A stretch of 25,261 nt of DNA from BJGO01 sp964640655 (lineage in GTDB: Bacteria; Bacteroidota; Bacteroidia; Chitinophagales; UBA10324). Every line of letters starts with the position of its first letter. Positions within the stretch are counted from its first letter, which is position 1. The translations under genes and the position numbers were made by a program. The notes beneath the pieces are model-generated. The model had not been told where the DNA came from. It made no database searches and worked only from the letters and a program-made list of their open reading frames with translations. This document shows positions 17,701-24,942 of the stretch, in pieces. The DNA is taken from positions 1 through 25,261 of the forward strand of contig CAZXFT010000031.1 in the NCBI GenBank assembly GCA_964640655.1. The letters run 5' to 3'.

Positions 17701-19224
17701 AATGGTTACTATTTCGTTCACATCATCATAATGAATAAACCCATCTTCAACTAATTTATATAATGTGCGTCTGATTGTTTCAGGAGTATAATTGATATTG
17801 ATTGTTCGTGCAAGGTCGTTGGTACTGATTCGGTTAGTGTCGTTCTTTTCCTTGTAATTCTTTAACACGTTGATGATGTTATAGTCCGCCACATTCTGAT
17901 ATTTATACAAACGAACTTTATCAAAATAGTTGCTCGATTCAATAAATGCCGGTGTTGACTCGCCTGCTACCACCATCTTGTAATCCATATAACTCTCGTT
18001 CATATCCCAGTCAAAAGCCTCGGCATAAATATCCACCTGATGATACGAGTCTACGAAAGCCGATTTCTTTATACCCTGATCGCCACGTTCAACATGCATT
18101 TTTTTGGTACTCATATTATATCTGAACGTAGCACCCGGATGATATATGGAATCCTTACCTATGTATACTTTTATTTCAGCCTGATTACTGATAATGTCTT
18201 CAAACTTTTTAATGCTAAAGTTTAATGATGTAACCACGCATCCTACCTGACCATCATATCTTGAGATGATAAATTTAGCACGCTGATCGGGAGTGCCGCT
18301 GCCATTGAGTTTTGAACCTTCCAGACTCAAGCCACCTTCGTACTTCACATTGTTAGCCAGGTTATCCAGATTCACAAAACGCACATAAGACTGAAAGCGC
18401 GGATAGGTAGATGTTTCCGGAGCATTGTTTGTGATAAGTTTATCGGTAAACTTGCCCAATAGTTTATTTTTAATATAAGGATTGTAGGTGAGCAACACAC
18501 TATCCACAACGTATTCTGACTTGCTGCAATCAACAGAATATTTATTAAATGTAACAAACACATTGTCCGCCTCTAAACCACCACGCTCAAAGGTGGCCTC
18601 ACCTTTCATACCCTCCCATCGGGATTCAAAAGGATAGTATGACCCCCCGGTATTCTTAATCATAATGGTATCACCGGTGAGGAATGCAAATAAATCTGTA
18701 TTGGAAAACTTTACCGACGGCACTTGATTTATATATAGCAGATCATAATCATTTGATGAACATTTCCATGTTTTGGAATTTGCGGCGTTCAATGCATTCT
18801 GCGAAAACAAATCAATACTGAAATCCATATACTGTTCAAATTGTTTGTTATTGCCCGGTTTCTGATTAGTGATAATCTGTGGTACTATTTCAAGCCAGTC
18901 TTCCAGAGTTCCCGGTGGCAGTTTAGAGGTGTGATAATCGTTAACCGCCTGAAAGAATTTAATAAAATATGGCACCAGTAACATTTTGCGATCACGCATG
19001 TTATTACTAATGGAAATAATTTTTTGCTGATAATTACCATCATACTTAGGGAATGTAATTGCAAAATCATCAGACAGTTTTTTCAGATCATCGCGTTTGG
19101 TATCGTTCAATAGTTTGGATACCTGCTTGATGTAATTTTCGGAATTGGTTTCAAATGCCGGCATTTGTTGTGCAAGTAATGAAGTGCCTGTGAGTAACAG
19201 TGCCGCAATAAGGAATAATCTCAT
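14779..19224 (-). CDS. Giant exported protein (1481 aa) of unknown function, beta-rich with winged-helix-like insert
   Basis: I do not recognise a named family. The protein opens with a signal peptide (MRLFLIAALLLTGTSLLAQ) and has no further membrane helix, so it is periplasmic or outer-membrane associated. Residues 25-145 look helical. From about 170 the chain is dominated by short beta strands, with recurring units such as SLEGSKLNGSG (300-310), SLDNRGLRGNGDIAF (762-776) and VLRSKGLRGSGFLDW (855-869), the last two followed by xSxDIxF and then an Asp/Ala-rich xSxxADxxxF element. This is faintly like LptA/OstA or AsmA-type strand repeats. Residues about 445-520 are different: helices and a hairpin arranged like a winged helix. 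The C terminus is basic (PPKKK) with no T9SS sorting domain. It starts 9 bp after prmA, so it is in the tpiA-prmA operon. An envelope assembly role is possible but unproved. Confidence 0.85.
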   Translation of the reverse strand: MRLFLIAALLLTGTSLLAQQMPAFETNSENYIKQVSKLLNDTKRDDLKKLSDDFAITFPKYDGNYQQKIISISNNMRDRKMLLVPYFIKFFQAVNDYHTSKLPPGTLEDWLEIVPQIITNQKPGNNKQFEQYMDFSIDLFSQNALNAANSKTWKCSSNDYDLLYINQVPSVKFSNTDLFAFLTGDTIMIKNTGGSYYPFESRWEGMKGEATFERGGLEADNVFVTFNKYSVDCSKSEYVVDSVLLTYNPYIKNKLLGKFTDKLITNNAPETSTYPRFQSYVRFVNLDNLANNVKYEGGLSLEGSKLNGSGTPDQRAKFIISRYDGQVGCVVTSLNFSIKKFEDIISNQAEIKVYIGKDSIYHPGATFRYNMSTKKMHVERGDQGIKKSAFVDSYHQVDIYAEAFDWDMNESYMDYKMVVAGESTPAFIESSNYFDKVRLYKYQNVADYNIINVLKNYKEKNDTNRISTNDLARTININYTPETIRRTLYKLVEDGFIHYDDVNEIVTIRQKAIKYVLAEQKKVDYDVIKITSLKRDFNSRVDFKSYGMGIRGIKNIVLSDSSFVVIFPKRDSVTLMKNRDMNFDGMFFAGRADVYGKNFGFSYDGFNISLSHADTLLLNIPNGQIGKDGKPVLVPIHSCIQDVSGVIQIDGKLSKSGGKKHDWTFPSIKTTDKSYVYYDQKKTFNGVYDRKKFFFELKPFQLDSLYSFRPAKISFDGKLVSGGIFPDIENRIGIQKDLSLGFITKRTDIPMYGGKGKFTNSISLDNRGLRGNGDIAFLSSITKSQDIIFFPDSLNANAESFNMPKGPFGGVPYPKVSATDIYVHWKPYADSMEVRMKEIPIQVFENNTRMKGTLVLRSKGLRGSGFLDWADANMKSGDIAFGANSMTADTADFNIKSVDSTKFALRTKNVNAKIDFDKREGDFVSNTDDIATELPYNLYRTSINKFKWDMNRKQITFFAPEGTESDFTSMHPQQDSLNFTGKSATYDLTNFILKVNQVPFVSVVDAKVYADSNKVVIEPGAVMRTLNKSTIVADTVNEFHKFYNCTTDIYGKQNYKSKGLYDFISANEAKQKIPFSDIGVYKDDNKKLRTFAKTVIDTSLKFAVIPKIQYIGKVEIKANYQPLKFDGYAKLMVQNPNIRVDWFSIQNEFTPDSTLIYYTDPENMSKKPVTTGIVFYADSADLYTSFFNAKRSIKDRNIFIANGIAYYDETQKEFFAGDKNKILQGDKRGNLFKYNDVSGKVYGEGKMDFGLNFGLVDAKGAGTINTDVKKNEYILNLLMGISFNMDKDLLLMLGKSILNNNFSEEDVDYFSDEFQLTIPEFVDPKNDKAFSIQMNKEGTFKRPEDSPFTIFLTDLKMVWDRESRSFRSIAPIGIAYVGTTSVNRLVQKAYLEFGYKKTGDFLSLYIPGDDDNWYYFFYQNNNMQIASGNKAFITALGAIDPDKRRTKSDDGKVYQYNVGSENKKNSFVSRMELLLEPPKKK

Positions 19225-19233
19225 GAAGAATTT

Positions 19234-20085
19234 TTATCCGTTAAGTTTTTTATAGCAAAGAGCAATCCATTGTTCTGTCTGTAGCGAGCCAGTCATTACC
19301 AAGCCTAGTTCTGTGGCAGCTTTTACAATCATTTCTTTATCGGTTTTGAGGATACCACTGAGCAGAATACAGCCATTGGGTAATAATAGATTGTACATAG
19401 TCGATAAATTGGAAAGTATAACATTACGATTGATGTTTGCAAGAATGATGTTGTACTGTTGGTGCATAGCGTCGGTCAACTCACCTTGTTTAACGTCGCA
19501 ATTGACAATCAGATTTTGTATCAGATTATCCTGCGTATTCAGGCAGGCATTGGTGTCGTTATCAATAGCTACAATATGTTTAGCGCCAAGTCTTGAAGCC
19601 AGAATAGATAATATTCCGGTACCACAACCAAAGTCCAGTACTTCAGCATCCTTAAAGTTGATGCCAAGCATGTATTTGATCATCATATATGTCGTGTCGT
19701 GATGGCCAGTGCCAAATGCCATCTTAGGATTGATGATGATGTCGTGTACGATGTGTGCCGGTTTGTCATGAAAATCTGCCCTGATGATTACCTGATTTTC
19801 AACCAACACGGGTGTGAATGATTTTTCCCACACTTCATTCCAGTTTCTGTTTACCATGGCGCTGACATCCAGTCTCACTTTAAATGGTTCCAACAATTCC
19901 TGTATTTGTTCCAGGTTCATCGAAGACTGAAACAACTCTTCGTCAATATATGCCGTGAGAAAATCGTCTTCCTGCAAAAAGCCTTCAAAACCATAGTCCG
20001 AAAGCAAGGCTATGAGTATCTCCTGTGTTTCAGGATTAGAAGTGTGCAACTTCAGCAGGGTATAATTTTGAATGGATGTCATCAT
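19234..20085 (-). CDS. prmA: Ribosomal protein L11 methyltransferase
   Basis: A SAM-dependent methyltransferase that trimethylates ribosomal protein L11, in the cytosol. The 283 residues match PrmA: a divergent N-terminal L11-recognition domain (1-75), NWNEVWEKSF (81-90, the usual DWxxxWK-like linker), PKMAFGTGHHDTT (120-132), motif I VLDFGCGTGILS (149-160), AIDNDTNA (173-180) and the substrate-site LANINRNVIL (215-224). Two ATGs are adjacent at 20085 and 20082. It is 24 bp downstream of tpiA and 9 bp upstream of the giant exported protein gene, implying one transcript. Confidence 0.95.
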   Translation of the reverse strand: MMTSIQNYTLLKLHTSNPETQEILIALLSDYGFEGFLQEDDFLTAYIDEELFQSSMNLEQIQELLEPFKVRLDVSAMVNRNWNEVWEKSFTPVLVENQVIIRADFHDKPAHIVHDIIINPKMAFGTGHHDTTYMMIKYMLGINFKDAEVLDFGCGTGILSILASRLGAKHIVAIDNDTNACLNTQDNLIQNLIVNCDVKQGELTDAMHQQYNIILANINRNVILSNLSTMYNLLLPNGCILLSGILKTDKEMIVKAATELGLVMTGSLQTEQWIALCYKKLNG

Positions 20086-20109
20086 AGTTTGGAATGAGTA
20101 AGTAATTGT

Positions 20110-20874
20110 TTATTGCGCAGCTCGAATGATGGCAATGAAATCATCCTGATTCAGCGACGCACCACCAACCAGACCACCGTCTACATCGGGTTGTGAAAAT
20201 AATTCGGCGGCGTTGTTCGCTTTCACACTGCCGCCATATAGTATGCGAATGTTTTGAGCTACATCCACCGAGTATTGCTGCTCCAGAGCTTTGCGAATGA
20301 ATGCATGTATTTCCTGTGCCTGTTGAGGAGATGCGTTAACTCCTGTGCCAATTGCCCACACGGGTTCATAAGCAATAATCACTTTCTGAATATCTTCTTC
20401 ATTCAGGTGAAATAATCCTTCCACCACTTGCAACTCAATATGTGTGTAATGTCGGTGCGCTTCACGAATGTCGAGTGTTTCACCAACACAAAATATAGGT
20501 GTCAACTCATGTTGCAAACATTGGTTCACTTTTTTGGCTAACTGTTCATTGCTCTCCAGAAAGTACTGCCTGCGTTCGCTATGACCCACTATGCAATGTG
20601 TGGCTCCGGTAGATGCTATCATCGATGCAGATATTTCCCCGGTGTAAGCCCCACTGCTTTCCCAATGACAATTTTGTGCTGCAATAGAGCAATTGTCTAA
20701 CTTCTTGATTTCTTTTTTTCCTTTTCTCAGATGAATAAACGGTGTAGCAAAAATCACTTCGGCCTGAGTTAAATCATTAACTCGAATTTGATCTACGCAG
20801 GATTCAATAAAGTCTATGCCTTCCTTAAAGTCTTTGTGCATTTTCCAGTTGCCGGCAACTATTTTCTTTCTCAT
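20110..20874 (-). CDS. tpiA: Triosephosphate isomerase
   Basis: Interconverts dihydroxyacetone phosphate and glyceraldehyde 3-phosphate in glycolysis and gluconeogenesis. From ATG 20874 it is 254 residues and starts with the family signature MRKKIVAGNWKMH (N9, K11). The frame is open 45 codons further upstream, but that extension has no family counterpart. The catalytic residues are present: K11, H98 in VGHSERR, and E170 in AYEPVWAIGTG, followed by mobile loop 6 (171-179), YGGSVKANN (213-221) and GGLVGGASL (233-241). It heads the run tpiA-prmA-giant protein, with 94 bp of noncoding DNA above it. I find no perfect TAnnTTTG there, only a weaker TAATTTTA. Confidence 0.97.
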   Translation of the reverse strand: MRKKIVAGNWKMHKDFKEGIDFIESCVDQIRVNDLTQAEVIFATPFIHLRKGKKEIKKLDNCSIAAQNCHWESSGAYTGEISASMIASTGATHCIVGHSERRQYFLESNEQLAKKVNQCLQHELTPIFCVGETLDIREAHRHYTHIELQVVEGLFHLNEEDIQKVIIAYEPVWAIGTGVNASPQQAQEIHAFIRKALEQQYSVDVAQNIRILYGGSVKANNAAELFSQPDVDGGLVGGASLNQDDFIAIIRAAQ

Positions 20875-20968
20875 AAATGGGTGTTGTATCGTATTAAATT
20901 TTGAATCGGATAAAATTAACGAAACAAAAAACCACACACACGATTTACAAACGCTACTGTGGATATTG

Positions 20969-21286
20969 TTAGCGGATATAGACTCTGCGACAATAGTAGG
21001 CCGCCTCACATTCCATCATCAGCAGGTAATGTCCTTCAGGTAAATGTGGCAGCTTAAATAAGGCATCGTGCGTCGACTTGCCTTTTATATGATGTACAGG
21101 CCTACCCAACACATTTTGTAATATATAACCTTGTATTGTTTCACCCTGCGGTACTGCCACATAAGTGAAGGTATCCCGCATTTCATAGTGCAGTCCTGTT
21201 GTGTAAACAGGCTTGCTCAAAGTTTTGGTTTGCGCAACAGATATGATTGTTATAAAGCTGCAGACGGCAACAATCAATAATTTCAC
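20969..21286 (-). CDS. Small exported protein consisting almost only of a T9SS sorting-domain-like fold
   Basis: A 105-residue protein with a signal peptide (1-18, SVA|QT) and a short mature chain. Residues about 41-105 follow the pattern of T9SS type A C-terminal sorting domains: ETIQGYILQNVLGRPVHHI (compare xTIxLYDxxGRLV), FKLPHLPEGHYLLMMEC (compare LxxLxxGVYLIxL), then a final strand YYCRRVYIR ending in a basic residue. The FPNP motif that usually opens such domains is missing, and there is almost no cargo in front of it. The start is GTG at 21286, which overlaps the stop of the upstream amylase gene as GTGA, so translation is probably coupled. It may be a chaperone- or decoy-like sorting domain, a relic of a larger protein, or simply a small surface protein; function unknown. 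Confidence 0.75.
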   Translation of the reverse strand: MKLLIVAVCSFITIISVAQTKTLSKPVYTTGLHYEMRDTFTYVAVPQGETIQGYILQNVLGRPVHHIKGKSTHDALFKLPHLPEGHYLLMMECEAAYYCRRVYIR

Positions 21287-24090
21287 TGAAACAAAAGCTT
21301 GGTGGTTTTACTTCCCTGAGTCGTTTTCAATTCAATCAGATAAACTCCCTTATTCAATGTTAAATCTGTTAGGCTGCTTGAATATACTCCAGGCTGTACC
21401 AGTTCCTGATTAAAGAGAACGGAAATCAGTCTGCCGTTGATGTCATATAAGTTAATGGTTGCAGGTGTTGCAACATTCAGTTGAAAAGAAATGGTTGCAC
21501 TTGACTCTGTAGGATTAGGAAAAACATCAATTGAAGAGGAGTTTATATTGACTAACTCTTCTGTGTTAAGGGGTGTACCCAGGTTTGGTAGAGGTAAAGG
21601 TTGTGTGGTATATAATCTGTACTCACCGGGTTTAAAACTCATTGTGGTTGAAGTGTTCGTAATGTTAACCTGCTGACCACTGTAAAACTCGTACCAGGTA
21701 CCGGTGTTAGGGAATGTAACCGTGTAGTTACCGGACACCACATCCATGTGCGACACAGCTACTACATTCATAAAGTTATCGAGCAGGGTTACACGTTTAA
21801 GTAATCCACCAACCTGCATATTAAAGTTCGTAGTTGAAAATGCGCTGTACTGCTTACGTATTTTGATCAACTCGGCAAAGGTGCGGTACAAGCGGAAACG
21901 GCGCCAGTCGCTGTAGTAATCCCACTTAATAGGTTTAGGAGAAATATTTGAGCCTCCAAACTCAATGCTGTAATCATAACCCAGCTCGCCAAACTGCCAT
22001 ATCATCTTGGGGCCGGGAATTGTAAAGAAAATGTTGGCGCACATAGCAATTCGTTGCAGCGCTGTGTCTAAAACTTTAGTGCTATAACCTGCTGTTGTTT
22101 TTCCAAACTGCAAGCATTTGTATAGCAGTCTTTCTTCATCATGACTTTCCATATAACCTACCACGTGTGGTTGTTGCCAGCCACGTTGTAAATATGATAA
22201 CCACGCAACATCCGATCCATTGCTGAATCCCATGGCCATCTGACCAAAATTGTAATTCAAATTACCCCATAACAGATAACCCATATTCGATAAAATTTTC
22301 TCTTCCTCATTATTACCTAAATGTTCAAGAATAAGTATGGCGTCTGAAAACTGTGAACGGATAGAATCATTATAGGCATCCCAAATGTTAATTCTTGATT
22401 GATCAATTGAACTCCATAAACCAACATTATCTCCGCTATCAAATTGTGTAAACCCTTTTGATAGGTCGAAACGGTATCCATCGAACTTGTATTCGCGCAG
22501 CCAATAACGGGTTACGTCTGTAAAAAATTTGCGGGTAAAGGGACTTTCGTGATTCATATCGTAACCCACATTAAAAGGATGTTTGGCATCAACATTAAAC
22601 CATGGGTTATCGGGTGAAGGCTTTTGTTCTGCAGTGTTCCAGTATAACTGCACGTATGAATTCTGACTGAATGCATGATTCAGTGCTATGTCAAGCACAA
22701 CGGCCATTCCGTTTTGATGACAGAGGTCTATGAATTTTTTCAAATCATCTTTTGGACCGTAATATTTATCGGGGGCAAAAAAGAATGAAGGATTATAACC
22801 CCAACTGCTGTTGCCTTCAAATTCATTCACCGGCATCAACTGTATGACGTTAACACCAAGTGTTTTCAGATAGTTGATGGTATCGAGCATGGTTATGAAA
22901 TCGTGCTTGGCAATGAACTCGCGCATCAGCAATTCATAAACGTTCAGTTTGTTGGGAGCAGGCTTTACAAAATTGTTTACAACCCAGTTGAAGGGTTGTT
23001 GGGCTGTTTGAAAAATGGAAACTATGCCGCTAGCACCCACCGGATATGGTTTCAGGTTAGGATAATTTGTTGCTGTAATGTAAGAATCGTTCCAGGGGTC
23101 AAGTACTTTATCGGTGTATGGGTCGGCTATTTTCAAAGCACCATCCACCCAATACTGATAAGCATATTCCACACCCGGAGATATGCCGCTGATGTCAACC
23201 CACCAATAGTTGTTGTCGGGAGTTTTTTTCATGTAAAAAGGTGCATCGGCTTGCCAGTTATTAAATTCCCCTATCACGAACACAAATTCCTTGTTAGGTG
23301 CACACAACACTAATCGTACTGTTGTGTCAGATAAGTAGTTGATACCAATGTCGGTATTGGCCGGTAATGCTTCAATGGTAACTTCTTCACGAACTAAAAA
23401 ATAAAACGAATCCACTGCAGTAAAACTTCCGGTTTCTGCAACAGCTTTTATCCAATGTTTGCCATAGGCTGTGGCATTGTATGTAAAGTTTATGGAGTCT
23501 TCGTTGATGTACTGATTTACCTGAACATTGTTGTCGTATAATGTAATAGTAGCATTCTGAGAAGTTTTGAATATGCAGGAATAGGTGTCGTTGAGCTCCA
23601 GTAAAACAGCATTGGTATTGGGGTTGAAGAAGGCACCTGCCAGTTGATTGCCGTTGTATAAATCATAAAAAATATCGGAACCATCGGCATTGGCACCTTT
23701 GATACTACCATCGGAGTTACGAAACACCATAGCCAGTCGAAGTACTTCCTGATTGATGTTGGTTACATTGTAATAATTGCGGATGTGGGGAATACTGAAC
23801 GAGTACAGATTGGCAGAAACCTGAGTGAGTTTATGTGCAGCATTGGTGCTACCCCAAGTGGTAACTACATTTTGCCAGGTGGTATTTGTGGATGCTGTTG
23901 AAGTAACTACACCCGTATGTATATAAATGTCGCCGGTGAAATCTTTTAAAGCCTGATTACCTTCATCAGCATGGTAGTATATGGTGCAGCCTGCGTTTTC
24001 GTTAGGGAAAGAAGGATACACTTCGATGACCTGCGCGGAAATAGTTTTAATAAAAGCTAAACCGGCGATAAGGAGAATCATTTTTTTCAT
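21283..24090 (-). CDS. Secreted GH13 alpha-amylase-family enzyme with CBM48-like and T9SS type A sorting domains
   Basis: Hydrolyses or rearranges alpha-1,4/1,6-glucans outside the cell; the exact activity is uncertain. From ATG 24090 (935 residues) there is a signal peptide (1-20), a beta-rich N-terminal region (about 21-235), a CBM48/early-set domain (about 248-340, VIGEFNNWQ), the GH13 barrel (about 380-750), a C-terminal beta domain (about 755-830) and a T9SS type A sorting domain (about 851-935: DVFPNP, LYDINGRLIS, LNKGVYLIEL, TTKLLF). The four conserved GH13 regions are present: DIALNH (467-472), GYRFDLSK with nucleophile D542, ILEHLG with acid E589, and ESHDE (H650, D651). An upstream frame extension of 22 codons lacks a signal-like start and is rejected. 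The sorting domain predicts export by T9SS to the surface or medium. The gene is coupled to the small sorting-domain protein by a 4-base overlap. Confidence 0.93.
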   Translation of the reverse strand: MKKMILLIAGLAFIKTISAQVIEVYPSFPNENAGCTIYYHADEGNQALKDFTGDIYIHTGVVTSTASTNTTWQNVVTTWGSTNAAHKLTQVSANLYSFSIPHIRNYYNVTNINQEVLRLAMVFRNSDGSIKGANADGSDIFYDLYNGNQLAGAFFNPNTNAVLLELNDTYSCIFKTSQNATITLYDNNVQVNQYINEDSINFTYNATAYGKHWIKAVAETGSFTAVDSFYFLVREEVTIEALPANTDIGINYLSDTTVRLVLCAPNKEFVFVIGEFNNWQADAPFYMKKTPDNNYWWVDISGISPGVEYAYQYWVDGALKIADPYTDKVLDPWNDSYITATNYPNLKPYPVGASGIVSIFQTAQQPFNWVVNNFVKPAPNKLNVYELLMREFIAKHDFITMLDTINYLKTLGVNVIQLMPVNEFEGNSSWGYNPSFFFAPDKYYGPKDDLKKFIDLCHQNGMAVVLDIALNHAFSQNSYVQLYWNTAEQKPSPDNPWFNVDAKHPFNVGYDMNHESPFTRKFFTDVTRYWLREYKFDGYRFDLSKGFTQFDSGDNVGLWSSIDQSRINIWDAYNDSIRSQFSDAILILEHLGNNEEEKILSNMGYLLWGNLNYNFGQMAMGFSNGSDVAWLSYLQRGWQQPHVVGYMESHDEERLLYKCLQFGKTTAGYSTKVLDTALQRIAMCANIFFTIPGPKMIWQFGELGYDYSIEFGGSNISPKPIKWDYYSDWRRFRLYRTFAELIKIRKQYSAFSTTNFNMQVGGLLKRVTLLDNFMNVVAVSHMDVVSGNYTVTFPNTGTWYEFYSGQQVNITNTSTTMSFKPGEYRLYTTQPLPLPNLGTPLNTEELVNINSSSIDVFPNPTESSATISFQLNVATPATINLYDINGRLISVLFNQELVQPGVYSSSLTDLTLNKGVYLIELKTTQGSKTTKLLFQ

Positions 24091-24114
24091 GCAGTACAAT
24101 TTTTTCAGAATGAA

Positions 24115-24144
24115 TAAAGGTAATTGTAATTGAATAATGTCAAA
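24115..24144 (-). promoter_or_regulatory. Putative Bacteroidota promoter (TTTG-18-TACCTTTA) for the amylase gene
   Basis: On the minus strand a TTTG (24144-24141) is followed after 18 bases by TACCTTTA (24122-24115), which matches TAnnTTTG in seven of eight positions. Both elements and their spacing fit the Bacteroidota housekeeping promoter, and the -7 box ends 24 bases before the ATG at 24090. This is the best two-element promoter I found in the window. Confidence 0.5.
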
Positions 24145-24252
24145 ACACTTCAACAATTTGTTAATACAAGATTGGAATCATCTCCCATGTCAACGCAGCA
24201 GTACATTCATTTCTGTTGTGTCACAATAAGGATAATAGCTTAAGGGAGCATT

Positions 24253-24930
24253 CTATTCGTCTAGTAAATTTTTTCGGCGCTCGGCTGTGCGCAGTAATGA
24301 CTGCTGATAGCGCCACTCATCAATATTTTTTTGATGACCACTCATCAGTATGTCGGGTACTTTCCAGTCTTTATATAATTCGGGTCGAGTGTAAACAGGT
24401 GGTGATATGAGGTTATCCTGAAAGGAATCTGTTAATGCAGAAGTTTCTTCGTTGAGCACTCCGGGAAGCAAACGAACCACAGAGTCTACCAAAACAGCCG
24501 CTGCAAGTTCGCCACCGGTGAGCACGTAGTTGCCGATTGAAATTTCGCGGGTGATGAGGTGCTGCCTGACACGTTCGTCGATACCTTTATAATGACCACA
24601 GAGAATGATGATGTTTTGTAAAAGTGAAAAGGTGTTGGAAATTTTTTGGGTGAGTAACTCTCCGTCGGGTGCCATATAAATGACTTCGTCGTAAGTGCGC
24701 TGGCTTTTGAGGTGGGTGATGCAACGGTCTATGGGTTCTATCATGAGAACCATTCCTGCGCCACCGCCATACTGGTAATCGTCCACCTGTTTATGATTAT
24801 AGATGGTATAGTCGCGGAGTTGATGCACTTCAATGTGCACGATGTTTTTTTGTTGCGCACGTTTAAGAATGGAATGCTCAAAAGGACTTTGCAGCAATTC
24901 GGGGAGAACGGTAATGATATCTATGTGCAC
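24253..24930 (-). CDS. trmD: tRNA (guanine-N1-)-methyltransferase
   Basis: Methylates N1 of G37 beside the anticodon of tRNAs, preventing +1 frameshifts; cytosolic, a knotted SPOUT enzyme acting as a dimer. The 225 residues carry YGGGAGMVL (54-62), LCGHYKGIDERV (110-121), ISIGNYVLTGGE (130-141), LLPGVL (154-159), DSF (168-170) and VPDILMSGHQKNI (191-203). The usual SIGDYVLTGGE reads SIGNYVLTGGE, an Asp-to-Asn change at residue 134. The start must be GTG at 24930, because the in-frame stop TAA lies three codons upstream and no ATG intervenes. A TAnnTTTG box only 4 bases ahead of the GTG suggests a nearly or fully leaderless message. It is 162 bp upstream of the amylase gene. Confidence 0.96.
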   Translation of the reverse strand: MHIDIITVLPELLQSPFEHSILKRAQQKNIVHIEVHQLRDYTIYNHKQVDDYQYGGGAGMVLMIEPIDRCITHLKSQRTYDEVIYMAPDGELLTQKISNTFSLLQNIIILCGHYKGIDERVRQHLITREISIGNYVLTGGELAAAVLVDSVVRLLPGVLNEETSALTDSFQDNLISPPVYTRPELYKDWKVPDILMSGHQKNIDEWRYQQSLLRTAERRKNLLDE

Positions 24931-24934
24931 CCGG

Positions 24935-24942
24935 CAAATTTA
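24935..24942 (-). promoter_or_regulatory. Putative -7 promoter box (TAAATTTG) for trmD
   Basis: The minus strand reads TAAATTTG, a perfect TAnnTTTG, with only four bases between it and the GTG start. If used, transcription would begin at or within a few bases of the start codon. No -33 element is seen at the usual spacing, and chance occurrence in an AT-rich gap is possible. Confidence 0.3.

Noticed and set aside
20875..21009. A 45-codon upstream extension of tpiA
   Set aside because: TpiA proteins begin at MRKKIVAGNWKMH; the extension is unlike any family member and overlaps the small sorting-domain gene.
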